NCBI GenBank assembly: GCA_025963715.1
Contig: JAOQAG010000027.1
Coordinates: 171,774 to 235,773, forward strand
Direction of reading: 5' to 3'
Length of the DNA stretch: 64,000 nucleotides
Origin: Bacteroidota bacterium
Lineage (GTDB): Bacteria; Bacteroidota; Bacteroidia; 2-12-FULL-35-15
The translations under genes were made by a program, and so were the position numbers. Each line of letters starts with the position of its first letter. Position 1 is the stretch's first letter. Of the stretch, positions 53,494-62,380 are shown one piece after another. The notes beneath the pieces were generated by a model. That model searched no databases. It had not been told where the DNA came from and saw nothing but the letters and a program-made list of their open reading frames with translations.

Positions 53494-54042
53494 TTAGTCT
53501 TGATCAGGATAGATCCAGATGGAAATTTTACCGGGTGCTTTATCGGTAGTAAGATTGGGGCTTTGGTCGGTAAGGTTGATTTTTACATCCCCGAATTTAT
53601 CAGACTTTACAGACCATACGTTGTAACCCATATCGGTTTCTTCTTTGCCAAAATGGTCGTCGAAATAGGATTTAAAGGCATTAAAAACGCTGTCGGTTTG
53701 ATTGGCGTCGGTCACAAAAATATCCGACTGGATCTCGTTCAGTCCTTTATCATCAAAATCGTAGGTAATATTGAATGAGCCGGTCGTGTTTATTTTGTAT
53801 TCGTAATACAAATATCCTTCATCTGCTTCGGCAGCAGGTGCCGTTTCTTTTGCAGTAACGCTGTCGATCTTTTCACCGAAATTAAATCCGCGGAAAGCGC
53901 CATTTTCATTACGCATCACGGTTTCCACAAACGGACCGTATTTTTTCAAGGGATCTTTTTCGTGTTTACAGGAGGAGCAAACAAGCACAAATAAAACGAT
54001 GGCGAGAGAAGAAAGATTTTTGGTGGTGCCCGAAAAGTGCAT
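53494..54042 (-). CDS. uncharacterised lipoprotein
   Basis: This 182-residue protein has a lipoprotein signal (LVCSSC, Cys 25). Its mature part is rich in Asp, Tyr and Asn, with YLYYEYKINTTGSFNITYDFDD and a C-terminal ISIWIYPDQD. No domain family is recognised. A -7-like TATCTTTG lies at 54063-54070, 21 bp before the start. It is probably transcribed alone. Confidence 0.7.
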   Translation of the reverse strand: MHFSGTTKNLSSLAIVLFVLVCSSCKHEKDPLKKYGPFVETVMRNENGAFRGFNFGEKIDSVTAKETAPAAEADEGYLYYEYKINTTGSFNITYDFDDKGLNEIQSDIFVTDANQTDSVFNAFKSYFDDHFGKEETDMGYNVWSVKSDKFGDVKINLTDQSPNLTTDKAPGKISIWIYPDQD

Positions 54043-54062
54043 TTTTTGATAGAATTATAGTG

Positions 54063-54070
54063 CAAAGATA
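54063..54070 (-). promoter_or_regulatory. putative -7 element (TATCTTTG)
   Basis: It is a perfect TAnnTTTG match on the minus strand, 21 bp before the lipoprotein gene start. Confidence 0.4.
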
Positions 54071-54106
54071 GATAATTTATAATGCGTTCACCATCACCGT
54101 TGTGGA

Positions 54107-54805
54107 TTACGCAACAACCACATTTTTGCTTTCGATGAGGGGTTCGCCCTTAAAGCGAAGAAAAAGTTGTGCCACCGTTAATACATCTTTCTGGCAATAG
54201 ACCACAATGCGGGGCAGGTTTTTTTCTTCCCAGTACACACGGGCCACATCACTTCCGTCGATGTCGTCCTTGGGTGTTGGGATGTTAAAAATAGCAGCAA
54301 GCAGGTTCAGTGAGGTGTAATTTTTATAATCGCCGAATTTCCATAATTCCAGTGTGTCCAAATGCGGCACTTCCCATGGTTTTTTACCGGCAAGATTCAG
54401 GGTTTTCGGCAATTTAATTCCGTTAATGAGCATACGGCGGCATAAAAACGGAAAATCAAATTCCTTACCATTGTGCGCGCAGAGCAAATGTTCCTTGCGG
54501 TTAAAATGTTTGTTCAATAAAGCGGTAAAATCCTGCAAAATTTGTTTTTCGTCTTCGCCGTAAAACGATTTTACACGAAAGGTTTGTTCGTTAAAAAAGC
54601 CAACGGAAATGCATACCACTCTTGCAAATTCGGCATACACACCGGCTTTCTGGTACAACTTTTCCGGTGTTTCTGTGGGGTGAAAACGGAATTTTGAATC
54701 CCACAATTCCCGCATGTTCCTTGGTAGTTTTTTATAATCGTATACCACGGGAACGGTTTCTACGTCCAGGAATAAAATATTTGAGATCTTGAGGTTGTCG
54801 AGCAT
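54107..54805 (-). CDS. DEDDy 3'-5' exonuclease (PolB-exonuclease-like)
   Basis: This 232-residue RNase H-fold exonuclease shows FLDVETVP (D and E of motif I), HNGKEFDFPFLCRRM (motif II) and VVYCQKDVLTVAQLF (motif III with Tyr and Asp). The family (predicted DNA polymerase B-type exonuclease, common in Bacteroidota) degrades single-stranded nucleic acid 3'-5' using two metals. A role in DNA repair is presumed. It is a separate gene from the small proteins upstream. Confidence 0.87.
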   Translation of the reverse strand: MLDNLKISNILFLDVETVPVVYDYKKLPRNMRELWDSKFRFHPTETPEKLYQKAGVYAEFARVVCISVGFFNEQTFRVKSFYGEDEKQILQDFTALLNKHFNRKEHLLCAHNGKEFDFPFLCRRMLINGIKLPKTLNLAGKKPWEVPHLDTLELWKFGDYKNYTSLNLLAAIFNIPTPKDDIDGSDVARVYWEEKNLPRIVVYCQKDVLTVAQLFLRFKGEPLIESKNVVVA

Positions 54806-54838
54806 ATAACGTATTAAGTTCTTAGTGTAAACTCACTT

Positions 54839-55042
54839 TTAAGAGAGATTTTTATTTTTGTTTTTCACGATGAATGTCAGTAGATAATACAAAATGATCG
54901 CAGAAATGATCATTATCGGATCAAGCCCACCGATCATTGGTTTGTTCTGTTCGCCTATTGAAATAAACAGCCATTCTGAGAATAATGCGCCGCCAAATAA
55001 ACTTACAAAAATGCGCACCCACTTATTCGTCAAAAAAGCCAT
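54839..55042 (-). CDS. small two-helix membrane protein
   Basis: This 67-residue protein has two hydrophobic segments (about 9-27 and 42-60) and a basic C-terminus (KNKNKNLS). It is likely a real gene: it sits with 22- and 33-bp gaps between two conserved minus-strand genes and has the usual K/N-rich end. Its function is unknown. Confidence 0.6.
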   Translation of the reverse strand: MAFLTNKWVRIFVSLFGGALFSEWLFISIGEQNKPMIGGLDPIMIISAIILYYLLTFIVKNKNKNLS

Positions 55043-55064
55043 TGTGTATAATTGTTTTTGAAAT

Positions 55065-55469
55065 TTATTTGATCATCACTCCCTTTTTATTGATGTAGGG
55101 AACCAGTACAAAATTTTCTTCTTTGATCGTCTCCGGAAGGAAAATGTATTTTTTATCATGCATCACACTTTCTACAAAAAAACTTACCCAAAATTCATTG
55201 TTCAAACCAAAAACGGTTTCTACTATGGGTTCTATTTTTACAAAATTCTTTGCTTTTACCACATCTAAAAAATGGCGCAGTGTGGATGTTTTTACTTCTT
55301 CATTGTTGTACATTCCATACCCGTGCGATGAAACCAATACTCCTTCAATGTCCTCTGTTTTCAGATTTACCAGGTAAACGTTCCATTCTGTTTCTGCTAA
55401 TTCGTTCTGTTCTTTTACAATGGCAACGGCAATGTCTTTTACTTCAGGCGGTGTAATGTCTTTTTTCAT
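55065..55469 (-). CDS. conserved Bacteroidota protein of unknown function
   Basis: This 134-residue soluble protein has no signal peptide. It has a WNVYLVNLKTEDIEGVLVSS stretch, a SHGYG motif and a FWVSFFVESVM segment. I recall similar uncharacterised proteins in other Bacteroidota but cannot assign a function. It is upstream of the small membrane protein by 22 bp, so they are likely cotranscribed. Confidence 0.7.
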   Translation of the reverse strand: MKKDITPPEVKDIAVAIVKEQNELAETEWNVYLVNLKTEDIEGVLVSSHGYGMYNNEEVKTSTLRHFLDVVKAKNFVKIEPIVETVFGLNNEFWVSFFVESVMHDKKYIFLPETIKEENFVLVPYINKKGVMIK

Positions 55470-55610
55470 ATATAAGGCTGCGAAAATAAGAATCTATATG
55501 GAGCGACACATAAATCCGGAGGTTTATTTTTATAGTAAAGTGTATTAAATGTGTTGCCTTTGTTCTCGATTTTATTCGGATTACTCCATCGAAGCAGAAT
55601 TTTGTGCGTT

Positions 55611-55678
55611 GTCATGTTGAGCCTGTCGAAACATGTGTGCAGGCCCATGAATGCTCTTCAACAAGCTCAGAGCAACCT
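55611..55678. repeat. REP-like element (GTCATGTTGAGCCTGTCGAA)
   Basis: The left arm TGAGCCTGTCGAA and the right arm TTCAACAAGCTCA are imperfect inverted repeats about 20 nt apart. GTTGAGCCTGTCGAAACATG is a dispersed intergenic word I know from many bacterial genomes. It lies between two minus-strand genes. Confidence 0.6.
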
Positions 55679-55703
55679 CCCAACCTGTAATAAAAACGCA
55701 AAA

Positions 55704-56876
55704 TTATTTACTACCGTACATTTGCAATGCTGCATCCAGATAATAATACACATCGGCCGGATGATCTGTTCCGCTTGGTTTTTCGCGTTTGCTGCCCAGG
55801 CGTACCACGATCATTTTCTGATCAGGGATGCAAAAAATATACTGGCCTAAAATACCGCGTGCATAAAAAATACGGTGTCCTTTGTAATCCGGGATCAGCC
55901 ACCATGCGTAGCCGTAGCGATCATTTTTGTTCTCATCTCCGGTATTGGTCAACTCAGCAGGTTTAACAGAATTCAGTACATAATCCTTGCTCACCAACTG
56001 ATTGCCATTCCATTTTCCCGTATCGAGGTACAGCTCGCCGATGCGTGCAAAATCAAGAGCATTGGAATTAAAGCAGCAATATGCTTTTTCAACTCCGTCG
56101 GAATGGTCGAGGCTCCAATAGGCGTCGTTCTTCGCGCCCAGCGGTTTCCATAATTTTTCCGACATGTAATCGCTCAGTTTCATGCCGGTTGCTTTTTCAA
56201 GAATAAAAGCCAGCAGCTCGGAATTACCGCTCAGGTATTTGAATTTTTTCCCGGGCTCTTCCGTCACCTTATATCCGTACGTTAATTTTTTCAGGTCGCT
56301 TCCATAATACGCAGCAGCAGGGTATGCGAGCGGACTTACATAATTTTCATCAAAATTAATTCCGGAGCTCATGGTCAACAAATGTTTGATCGTTAATTTT
56401 GCATTGTCGCCGTCTTTAAATTCAGGAAGAAAATCACCAACCGGTTCATCAATACTTTTTATTTTTCCTTCATCAATGGCAATCCCAACCATAATGCTCA
56501 CAAAACTTTTTGCCATGGAAAAAGAATTGGAATGCGAATCGGCACCGTAGCCATCCCAGTATTGCTCATGTAAAAGCGAATCGTTTTTAACAACTACAAA
56601 TGCAATGGTTTTCATAGCATCAAAATGCGCCTGTAATTCCGGCGAAATTTTTCCGCTGTTGTAATTTTTTGCAGTATGCCATTTTTGTTCCGTTCCGGCT
56701 TTTACGGTACGGTTGTCAAAAATTTCATATTCGCTGATGCTTGGCCCGGAGCGGCCTTTCAGATAAGTGTTTGCAACGCCTTTGTAAATGTATGTTTTTC
56801 CGGAAATAAGGATGGCAAGGTTCAGGATCACTAAAATGATCAGCAGCCATTTTCCGATTTTTTTCAATACTTTCAT
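55704..56876 (-). CDS. beta-lactamase-family serine hydrolase, membrane-anchored
   Basis: This 390-residue protein has an N-terminal membrane helix or uncleaved signal (about 5-26). Its beta-lactamase/transpeptidase-like domain has the SxxK motif SMAKSFVSIMVG (near 125), a tyrosine motif around KYLSGNSELLAF, and ARGILGQYIF near the third motif. Family members are esterases, amidases or D-aminopeptidases acting in the periplasm, and true beta-lactamase activity is unlikely to be the main job. A TATCTTTG -7-like element lies 29 bp upstream. Confidence 0.87.
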   Translation of the reverse strand: MKVLKKIGKWLLIILVILNLAILISGKTYIYKGVANTYLKGRSGPSISEYEIFDNRTVKAGTEQKWHTAKNYNSGKISPELQAHFDAMKTIAFVVVKNDSLLHEQYWDGYGADSHSNSFSMAKSFVSIMVGIAIDEGKIKSIDEPVGDFLPEFKDGDNAKLTIKHLLTMSSGINFDENYVSPLAYPAAAYYGSDLKKLTYGYKVTEEPGKKFKYLSGNSELLAFILEKATGMKLSDYMSEKLWKPLGAKNDAYWSLDHSDGVEKAYCCFNSNALDFARIGELYLDTGKWNGNQLVSKDYVLNSVKPAELTNTGDENKNDRYGYAWWLIPDYKGHRIFYARGILGQYIFCIPDQKMIVVRLGSKREKPSGTDHPADVYYYLDAALQMYGSK

Positions 56877-56904
56877 GAATGTGGTTTTTTAAATGTGTGG
56901 TATA

Positions 56905-56912
56905 CAAAGATA
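56905..56912 (-). promoter_or_regulatory. putative -7 element (TATCTTTG)
   Basis: It is a perfect TAnnTTTG match 29 bp before the serine hydrolase gene start on the minus strand. Confidence 0.4.
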
Positions 56913-56956
56913 AAAGATTACGGATAACTAATCTATACGAATTTACGAATCTGTGT

Positions 56957-57001
56957 ATCTACTAAATACCAATTTGTACCAATATACTAATCTGGGTGTG
57001 A
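56957..57001. repeat. 45-bp dispersed repeat, copy 2
   Basis: It matches 9834-9878 with two visible differences and reads ATCTACTAAATACCAATT at its start. Confidence 0.8.
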
Positions 57002-57156
57002 GCAGTGTGTTATTTGAACCATAAAAGAAAACAAAAGGCGAGGCAAAACAAAATGTATGTCTATGATTTTTTAGCGGCCTATGCACCTTCTCTGCGATCT
57101 CTGCGTAAAACACACACAGAAACTTTGAACTTTAAACTTTGAACTCTTTTTATAAA

Positions 57157-57187
57157 TAAAAAACCGCTCCCTCTCTCCAAGGAACGG
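57157..57187 (-). terminator. terminator after the PorP-like gene
   Basis: On the minus strand CCGTTCC and GGAGCGG pair (one G-U) around a 10-nt loop and are followed by TTTTTTATTT. It lies 55 bp beyond the stop. Confidence 0.65.
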
Positions 57188-57241
57188 CCTTTCATCAATT
57201 AAACCCCCCAACCCCCCAATGAAAAACTAAAAAAAACTAAA

Positions 57242-58312
57242 CTATAAGAATTTTGATTTTGAGCTTGATTTTGCAAACGCACCCGGCGTAATAAAACGCA
57301 GGGAAATTTCGAAACCGCCGCGTGTGCTGGTCACTGTTTTTAATTTTGATAAGTTCACATCATAGCTAAATCCGATCGCATAATTGGCATATTCAAATTT
57401 TATCACAGCAATGGCTGCATCCTGCAAACGGTAATAACCACCGATGGTTAATGCTGCCGGTTTTTTGTTGCTGGTGTATTTGGAACCTTCCTGTAAAATG
57501 TACTGGAAGCTCATGCCCGGCGTGATTTCCTGCGTGGCGCCCTGCTTAAAAATAATATAGGACGGCTTTACTACGAGGTTGGTATTTTTGATCCCGATGG
57601 CAGCATCGCCATGCAATACAAGCTTCATGTGCAGGATGTCGGATTTGTTTCCGTAAAAGGAATACGCCGGTTGTTGCGGATGAAAAACAGCTACACCAAT
57701 ATTTATTTTGCGTGCATCGTTTGCCGAGATGTACATTTCATCAGTCCCGTAGCTGAACTGCGCACCCGCAGCAAAATCGGCATACGTAAAGCTTCCCGGT
57801 GTTCCGGTTTCGCCGGTTGGCAAGCTGGCATCGTAAGCCATTCCGTTGTATTGATTTCCCCAGGTAAGGTTATCGCCTTTCATGCTGCGTTGCGCAAAAC
57901 CTGCCATTAACCCGGCGGAGATCAAGCTTTTTTTGTTGATGTTGATGATCCCCGATAAGGAAATATTTCCCTGCGTGGACGCCATATCGGCATCACCGGC
58001 TTTATCCGAAAAAAAATCGACGCCCAATCCCATCTGGTGCTTTTTACTTTTTAACAACTTAAAATCCGCCGACATTGCAAATGTTTTGTACGGTGAGCCA
58101 ACAGCTTTCCATTGGTTTTTATAATTGGCAATAACCCGTACGTCGTGGTGCACACCGGTATTTGCCGGGTTCAATTGCAAAGGCGTTTCGTCAAATTGCG
58201 AAAAGTGAATGTCCTGTGCTTTTGCAGCATAACCAAAAACCAAACTCATTCCGCAAACCCAAACAATTGTTTTTGCAAAAGAAGAGAAACCAAAGTGTTC
58301 TGTCGTTTTCAT
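57242..58312 (-). CDS. PorP/SprF family type IX secretion outer-membrane protein
   Basis: This 356-residue protein has a signal peptide ending GYAAKAQ, then the family start DIHFSQFDETPLQLNPANTG and a beta-rich porin-like body (YKNQWKAVG, GLGVDFFSDKAGD). PorP/SprF proteins help display or secrete a specific large adhesin, usually encoded next door. Here the gene lies 18 bp downstream of the SprB-repeat giant protein on the same strand, so they form a partner pair. It is followed by a terminator. Confidence 0.93.
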   Translation of the reverse strand: MKTTEHFGFSSFAKTIVWVCGMSLVFGYAAKAQDIHFSQFDETPLQLNPANTGVHHDVRVIANYKNQWKAVGSPYKTFAMSADFKLLKSKKHQMGLGVDFFSDKAGDADMASTQGNISLSGIININKKSLISAGLMAGFAQRSMKGDNLTWGNQYNGMAYDASLPTGETGTPGSFTYADFAAGAQFSYGTDEMYISANDARKINIGVAVFHPQQPAYSFYGNKSDILHMKLVLHGDAAIGIKNTNLVVKPSYIIFKQGATQEITPGMSFQYILQEGSKYTSNKKPAALTIGGYYRLQDAAIAVIKFEYANYAIGFSYDVNLSKLKTVTSTRGGFEISLRFITPGAFAKSSSKSKFL

Positions 58313-58330
58313 GTTTGTGTTTTTATTGGC

Positions 58331-61300
58331 TTATTTTACTAAAGTGATATTTCCGTGTTTTTTTACCTGGATGCCATCCACTGTAGCCTGTAGATAATAA
58401 GCAAACACAGCCGCATCCAGTTTTTTTCCTTTGTAAGTACCGTTCCACACTTTTGTAGGATCGGTGGTTTGGAATACAGCTTCGCCCCAGCGGTCGTACA
58501 CTGTAAAAACTAACTCTTCAATACAATTTCCCATTACCTGGATCACATCGTTTTCTCCATCGTCGTTTGGTGAAAAAGCTGTAGGGACAAATAATTCCCC
58601 GCATTTAATATCCACGATCACCGTTACTTCGTCCGTTGCCGTACAGCCGCTTTGTGTTACCGTTAAAGTATAAGTGGTGGTTTGTGCAGGTGTTGCTACC
58701 GGGTTGGCGCATCCGGTGCAGCTGAGCGTAGCGCCAGGCGACCAGTTAAAAACAGCGCCGCTTGTGCCTGTTCCGTTCAAAATAGTATTTTCTCCGGCAA
58801 TGATGATTACATCCGATCCGGCATTTGCAGTTGGCCCGCCAATGCTGCTAACAATGCCCGATGCTGTATGCGTACAACCTGCAGCATCGGTGATCACTAC
58901 GGAATAAGCGCCTGCTGCTAAATTACTGATGCTTGCCGCTGTCCCGCCGCTGTTCCATGCGTAGGAAAGTGTTCCCGTTCCGCCTGTTGCAGTTACACTG
59001 GCTGTTCCGGTTGTGTTTCCGCAGGTGGTAGGTGTGGTGCTAACGCTTCCGCTGATGGCGTTGGGTTGTGTGATGATTACAATCGTAGAGTTAGGGCAGG
59101 CGCCGTCAGATACCGTTACTGTGTAGGTCCCTGCTGCCAGGTTGCTTGCTGTGGCTGCAGTTCCGGCACCTCCGCTCCAGGAATACGTGTATGTTCCGCT
59201 GCCGCCGGTGGCATTTACAGTGGCGCTGCCGGTAGTTGATCCGTTGCAGTTTACATTGGTTTGTGATGCCAGCGTAACCGTTGGCCCGCCGGTGTTGTTA
59301 ATGATCACAGGTGTTGTAGTGATACAGCCGTTTGCATCTGTAACCGTAACGGTGTATGTTCCTGCAACCAGGCTGCTTGCTGTTGGCGCTGTTCCGCCGC
59401 CCGGCAACCAGTTGTATGTATACCCCGCAGTACCGCCGCTTGCCGCGATGGTTGCTGCGCCATTGGCGGAACCGCAGGTGGCGTTGGTTACCACAGGTGT
59501 GCTTACGCTTACCGCAGATGCCGGTTGTGTAATAGTGATTGTTTGTGTGGAAATGCATCCGGAATTATCAGTAACGCTTACCGTGTAAGTACCGGCTGTT
59601 AATCCGCCTGCCGTACTTGGTGTGGTAATGTTATTATCGGTGTGTACTGTGCCGCTTGTGCCGGTCCATACAAAATCATAGGGGCTGGAACCGGCGCTTG
59701 CTGTTACAGCTGCGCTGCCGTTAGCTGTACCGAAACATAAAATATTGCTTTGTGCCGAAACAGCCAGTGTGGAGCCGTCGCTGTTGGAAATGGTTGCTGT
59801 AGAAGTAAGCGAGCAGCTTCCGTCGGAGATGGTAACAGTATACGTTCCGGCTCCTAAATTGCTTGCTGTTGCTGTTGTTTGTGCCGGTGTGGTGCTCCAG
59901 GAATACGTATATGTTCCGCTTCCGCCGGTTGGTGCGGCCGTTGCGCTTCCGTTATTGCTGCCGCATGTGGCGGGAATGTTGGTGGTATTTGCAGCCAGTG
60001 TGGATGTGGAAGTTACCGTAACAATTGCCGTTACCGCGCAGGATCCGGCACCCGCGCTTTCCAGCGAAATATCATCAATGGCAAACGGCGAATCATTTCC
60101 GTTGTTATCGCTGTTATTGATCCATCGGAAAGCAATCTTAAAATTAGCAATGTTTTCATACAGCGCCGGGATGGCAATGGATGCCAGTGTACATGTAGTT
60201 ACGCCCGAATATTGTGTTGGCAGGTCGGTCCAGGTGCTGCCGCCATCGTTGCTCAAACGCACCAGGCCATAATCGCTGCCTGCAACTCCGTTACACTGAT
60301 ACGTGAATTTTAGCGTAATTCCACTTCTTCCCAATGTGGAAATAACAGGAGAGGAAGCAAATTTATCGGTTGAATTGTCTACAAAAAATGGAACGCCGGT
60401 TTCATAATGTGCATCGGTTTGTGTACAGTTAACAGGAAAACCACCACCGAGGCAGGAAACATGCAGGTAATTGCCGCCCGATCCGCCAATACACAAAGGA
60501 TTGCTGTTGTTTACGATCCACTTATTAGCTGATGCGCCGTTTGTTCCCGGGCCGCTATTAGCCAGGTTCCAGGTGCTTCCGCCGCTTGTAAAATCTTCGG
60601 TGTAAAACGAAGTAACCGAACCACCAACATCTGTAACAGCTACGGTATATGTTCCCGGAGTTAATCCTGTTGCAGTTGCGGTGGTTTGGGGAGGTGTAGT
60701 GCTCCACGAATAATTAAAAGTTCCTGATCCGCCGGAAATCGTGGCGGTTGCTGTTCCGTTGCTGGCCCCGCAGGTAGCGGTGGTGGCATTTGCATTTATG
60801 GAGAATGTAGCAGCCGATCCGGTACCAACCGTTCCGTTGGCAAGTACGCTGCAGCCGTTATTATCTGTTACCGTTGCTGTGTAGGTTCCTGCTGCCAGTC
60901 CGTTTACAATGGCTGTGGTGGCACCGCCCGGCGACCAGCTATAGGTATATGGCGCTGTTCCGCCGCTTACTACTGCTGCGGCAATACCGCTGCTGCTGCC
61001 GCTGCAGGTTGGTGTGGTGGTTACCGTTGCGCTAAGCGGAGTATACGTGCCAACGGTTAAAGAAGTATCCTGGGTGCAGCCGGTATTGTCGGTAACGCTT
61101 ACCGTATAGGTTCCGGGTGCTAATCCGGTAATGGTTTGCGTAGTGGCTCCTGTAGACCAGTTATAGGTATAGGGTGCGCTTGCGCCGGATGCATTTAGTG
61201 TAATGGATGCATTGCCCGAACAGTCTGTTGCCTGAGAGCTTGCTACGTTAATGGTGCAGCAGGGACCGGGTGCAATGGAAACATCGTCAATAAAATAATA

Positions 61301-61981
61301 GGCAAAGGGATTCATAAATGATCCGCCAGCGCTGCTGGTGGTAGTAGCGCTGCTCATGAAAAAATTACCGATCACAAAAAACTTTTCGCCGCCGGTTGCG
61401 GTATAATTCCATTGTAATTTTACCCAGTTTATTTTGTCGGTCATAAGCACCAGCGGCGCTTGCAGCTGTGGTGTATACGGCAACGGAACCTGGCTTACAC
61501 AATGGCTTACCGGGAATTGTACCTGCGCGTTTGCAAAATAAACACCAATACGGTCGCAGCTGTACAGTACATTATCTGCCAATGAAATGTAAAATTTAAC
61601 GCAATAGGTTTGCCCTGCTACCATTGGCGTGGAAAGCTCTCCTTCCACGTATTCGCGGTAGTTATCAAGGTTTCCTTCGCTCGGAATAAAGCCCGCGTAG
61701 GCTTGTCCCGTTCTTGGATTTTGATTTCCCAATGCGCTGTTTGGGGCGTGTGTCGGGAAAAAAGAAGACAGGCAGGTAGAGAACCAATCCGGTGTGGAGC
61801 AGGTGTCCGTAGGATCAGGATTATACCAGTTATTGAGGTTCACGTATCCCGCGCCGGTAAGCCCGGAGCAGGTCACATTTATATTTTCGAAGCTGGGGTT
61901 CAGCACCAGGTTTTGCCCTTTGACTGTACTTACTGCAAATGCAGTTAAGAAAATAAGAATGGATGTACGGATCGTTTTCAT
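58331..61981 (-). CDS. SprB-repeat giant adhesin with gliding-motility C-terminal (CHU_C/T9SS type B) domain
   Basis: I start it at ATG 61981, which gives a signal peptide (MKTIRTSILIFLTAFAVSTV). The 90 nt upstream remain in frame but look unrelated to a signal. The ~1216-residue protein has a jelly-roll-like domain (about 24-240) and eight SprB-type repeats from about 245, with the YTYSWS...GTYTVTVTD pattern. A MAM-like insert beginning FYTEDFTSGGSTW lies between repeats 3 and 4. A PKD-like segment follows, then CHU_C (VPTAFSPNDDGENDVIQV to KKHGNITLVK). T9SS would secrete and anchor it on the cell surface, probably with the PorP partner downstream. Confidence 0.93.
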   Translation of the reverse strand: MKTIRTSILIFLTAFAVSTVKGQNLVLNPSFENINVTCSGLTGAGYVNLNNWYNPDPTDTCSTPDWFSTCLSSFFPTHAPNSALGNQNPRTGQAYAGFIPSEGNLDNYREYVEGELSTPMVAGQTYCVKFYISLADNVLYSCDRIGVYFANAQVQFPVSHCVSQVPLPYTPQLQAPLVLMTDKINWVKLQWNYTATGGEKFFVIGNFFMSSATTTSSAGGSFMNPFAYYFIDDVSIAPGPCCTINVASSQATDCSGNASITLNASGASAPYTYNWSTGATTQTITGLAPGTYTVSVTDNTGCTQDTSLTVGTYTPLSATVTTTPTCSGSSSGIAAAVVSGGTAPYTYSWSPGGATTAIVNGLAAGTYTATVTDNNGCSVLANGTVGTGSAATFSINANATTATCGASNGTATATISGGSGTFNYSWSTTPPQTTATATGLTPGTYTVAVTDVGGSVTSFYTEDFTSGGSTWNLANSGPGTNGASANKWIVNNSNPLCIGGSGGNYLHVSCLGGGFPVNCTQTDAHYETGVPFFVDNSTDKFASSPVISTLGRSGITLKFTYQCNGVAGSDYGLVRLSNDGGSTWTDLPTQYSGVTTCTLASIAIPALYENIANFKIAFRWINNSDNNGNDSPFAIDDISLESAGAGSCAVTAIVTVTSTSTLAANTTNIPATCGSNNGSATAAPTGGSGTYTYSWSTTPAQTTATASNLGAGTYTVTISDGSCSLTSTATISNSDGSTLAVSAQSNILCFGTANGSAAVTASAGSSPYDFVWTGTSGTVHTDNNITTPSTAGGLTAGTYTVSVTDNSGCISTQTITITQPASAVSVSTPVVTNATCGSANGAATIAASGGTAGYTYNWLPGGGTAPTASSLVAGTYTVTVTDANGCITTTPVIINNTGGPTVTLASQTNVNCNGSTTGSATVNATGGSGTYTYSWSGGAGTAATASNLAAGTYTVTVSDGACPNSTIVIITQPNAISGSVSTTPTTCGNTTGTASVTATGGTGTLSYAWNSGGTAASISNLAAGAYSVVITDAAGCTHTASGIVSSIGGPTANAGSDVIIIAGENTILNGTGTSGAVFNWSPGATLSCTGCANPVATPAQTTTYTLTVTQSGCTATDEVTVIVDIKCGELFVPTAFSPNDDGENDVIQVMGNCIEELVFTVYDRWGEAVFQTTDPTKVWNGTYKGKKLDAAVFAYYLQATVDGIQVKKHGNITLVK

Positions 61982-62079
61982 TTTGTTTTTAGGATCGCTG
62001 TTATTTACCAATGTGATATTGCCGGAATGATCATGCGGAAAATAAAAAAAAAGCAGGAATGATTTTTTCATGTTTGGGA

Positions 62080-62127
62080 GATCCTGTATATTTAATTTTT
62101 AAATAAAAAAATTAAATATACAGGATC
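62080..62127. repeat. perfect 21-bp stem-loop in the leader of the adhesin gene
   Basis: Arms 62080-62100 (GATCCTGTATATTTAATTTT...) and 62107-62127 are exact complements around a 6-nt loop. No T-run follows on either strand, so it is not a simple terminator. It may be a regulatory hairpin in the adhesin mRNA leader or a protein-binding dyad between divergent genes. Confidence 0.75.
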
Positions 62128-62255
62128 TGATCTTTAAACTATTGTGATAACAGGCATTATAGCACATGCCGCTATCGCAATAATTAGAACATGATGACGC
62201 AGATAAATTGTTTTGTTTTCATGAGAGTAAATTTTTGGTTAGTAAATGTTTAAAT

Positions 62256-62285
62256 CAAAAATAGACGAGGTTCTTCCCCTGGCAA
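62256..62285 (-). promoter_or_regulatory. predicted promoter of the adhesin-PorP operon
   Basis: On the minus strand TTG (62283-62285) and TATTTTTG (62256-62263) are 19 bp apart, the Bacteroidota spacing. The leader would be about 270 nt and include the 21-bp stem-loop. The 399-bp gap from the adhesin start to the plus-strand helical-repeat gene holds nothing else clear except the relic-like codons at 61982-62071. Confidence 0.4.
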
Positions 62286-62380
62286 GTAAAAAAACAAAAC
62301 ATTATTGGAAGTCTGATTTGGATATAAACTTGTTTATCTCCCGCTAATACTCTATTTTAGTTTCCTCATTATTAGAAATC

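Larger units (their letters stand above)
56877..57241. other. 365-bp intergenic region
   Basis: It contains the -7 element of the serine hydrolase, the second copy of the 45-bp repeat, and the terminator of the PorP gene. No gene is evident. A C-rich low-complexity stretch (AAACCCCCCAACCCCCC) lies near 57203-57219. Confidence 0.6.

Noticed and set aside
62080..62127. Rho-independent terminator
   Set aside because: There is no T-run on either strand and it lies between divergent genes, where no terminator is needed.
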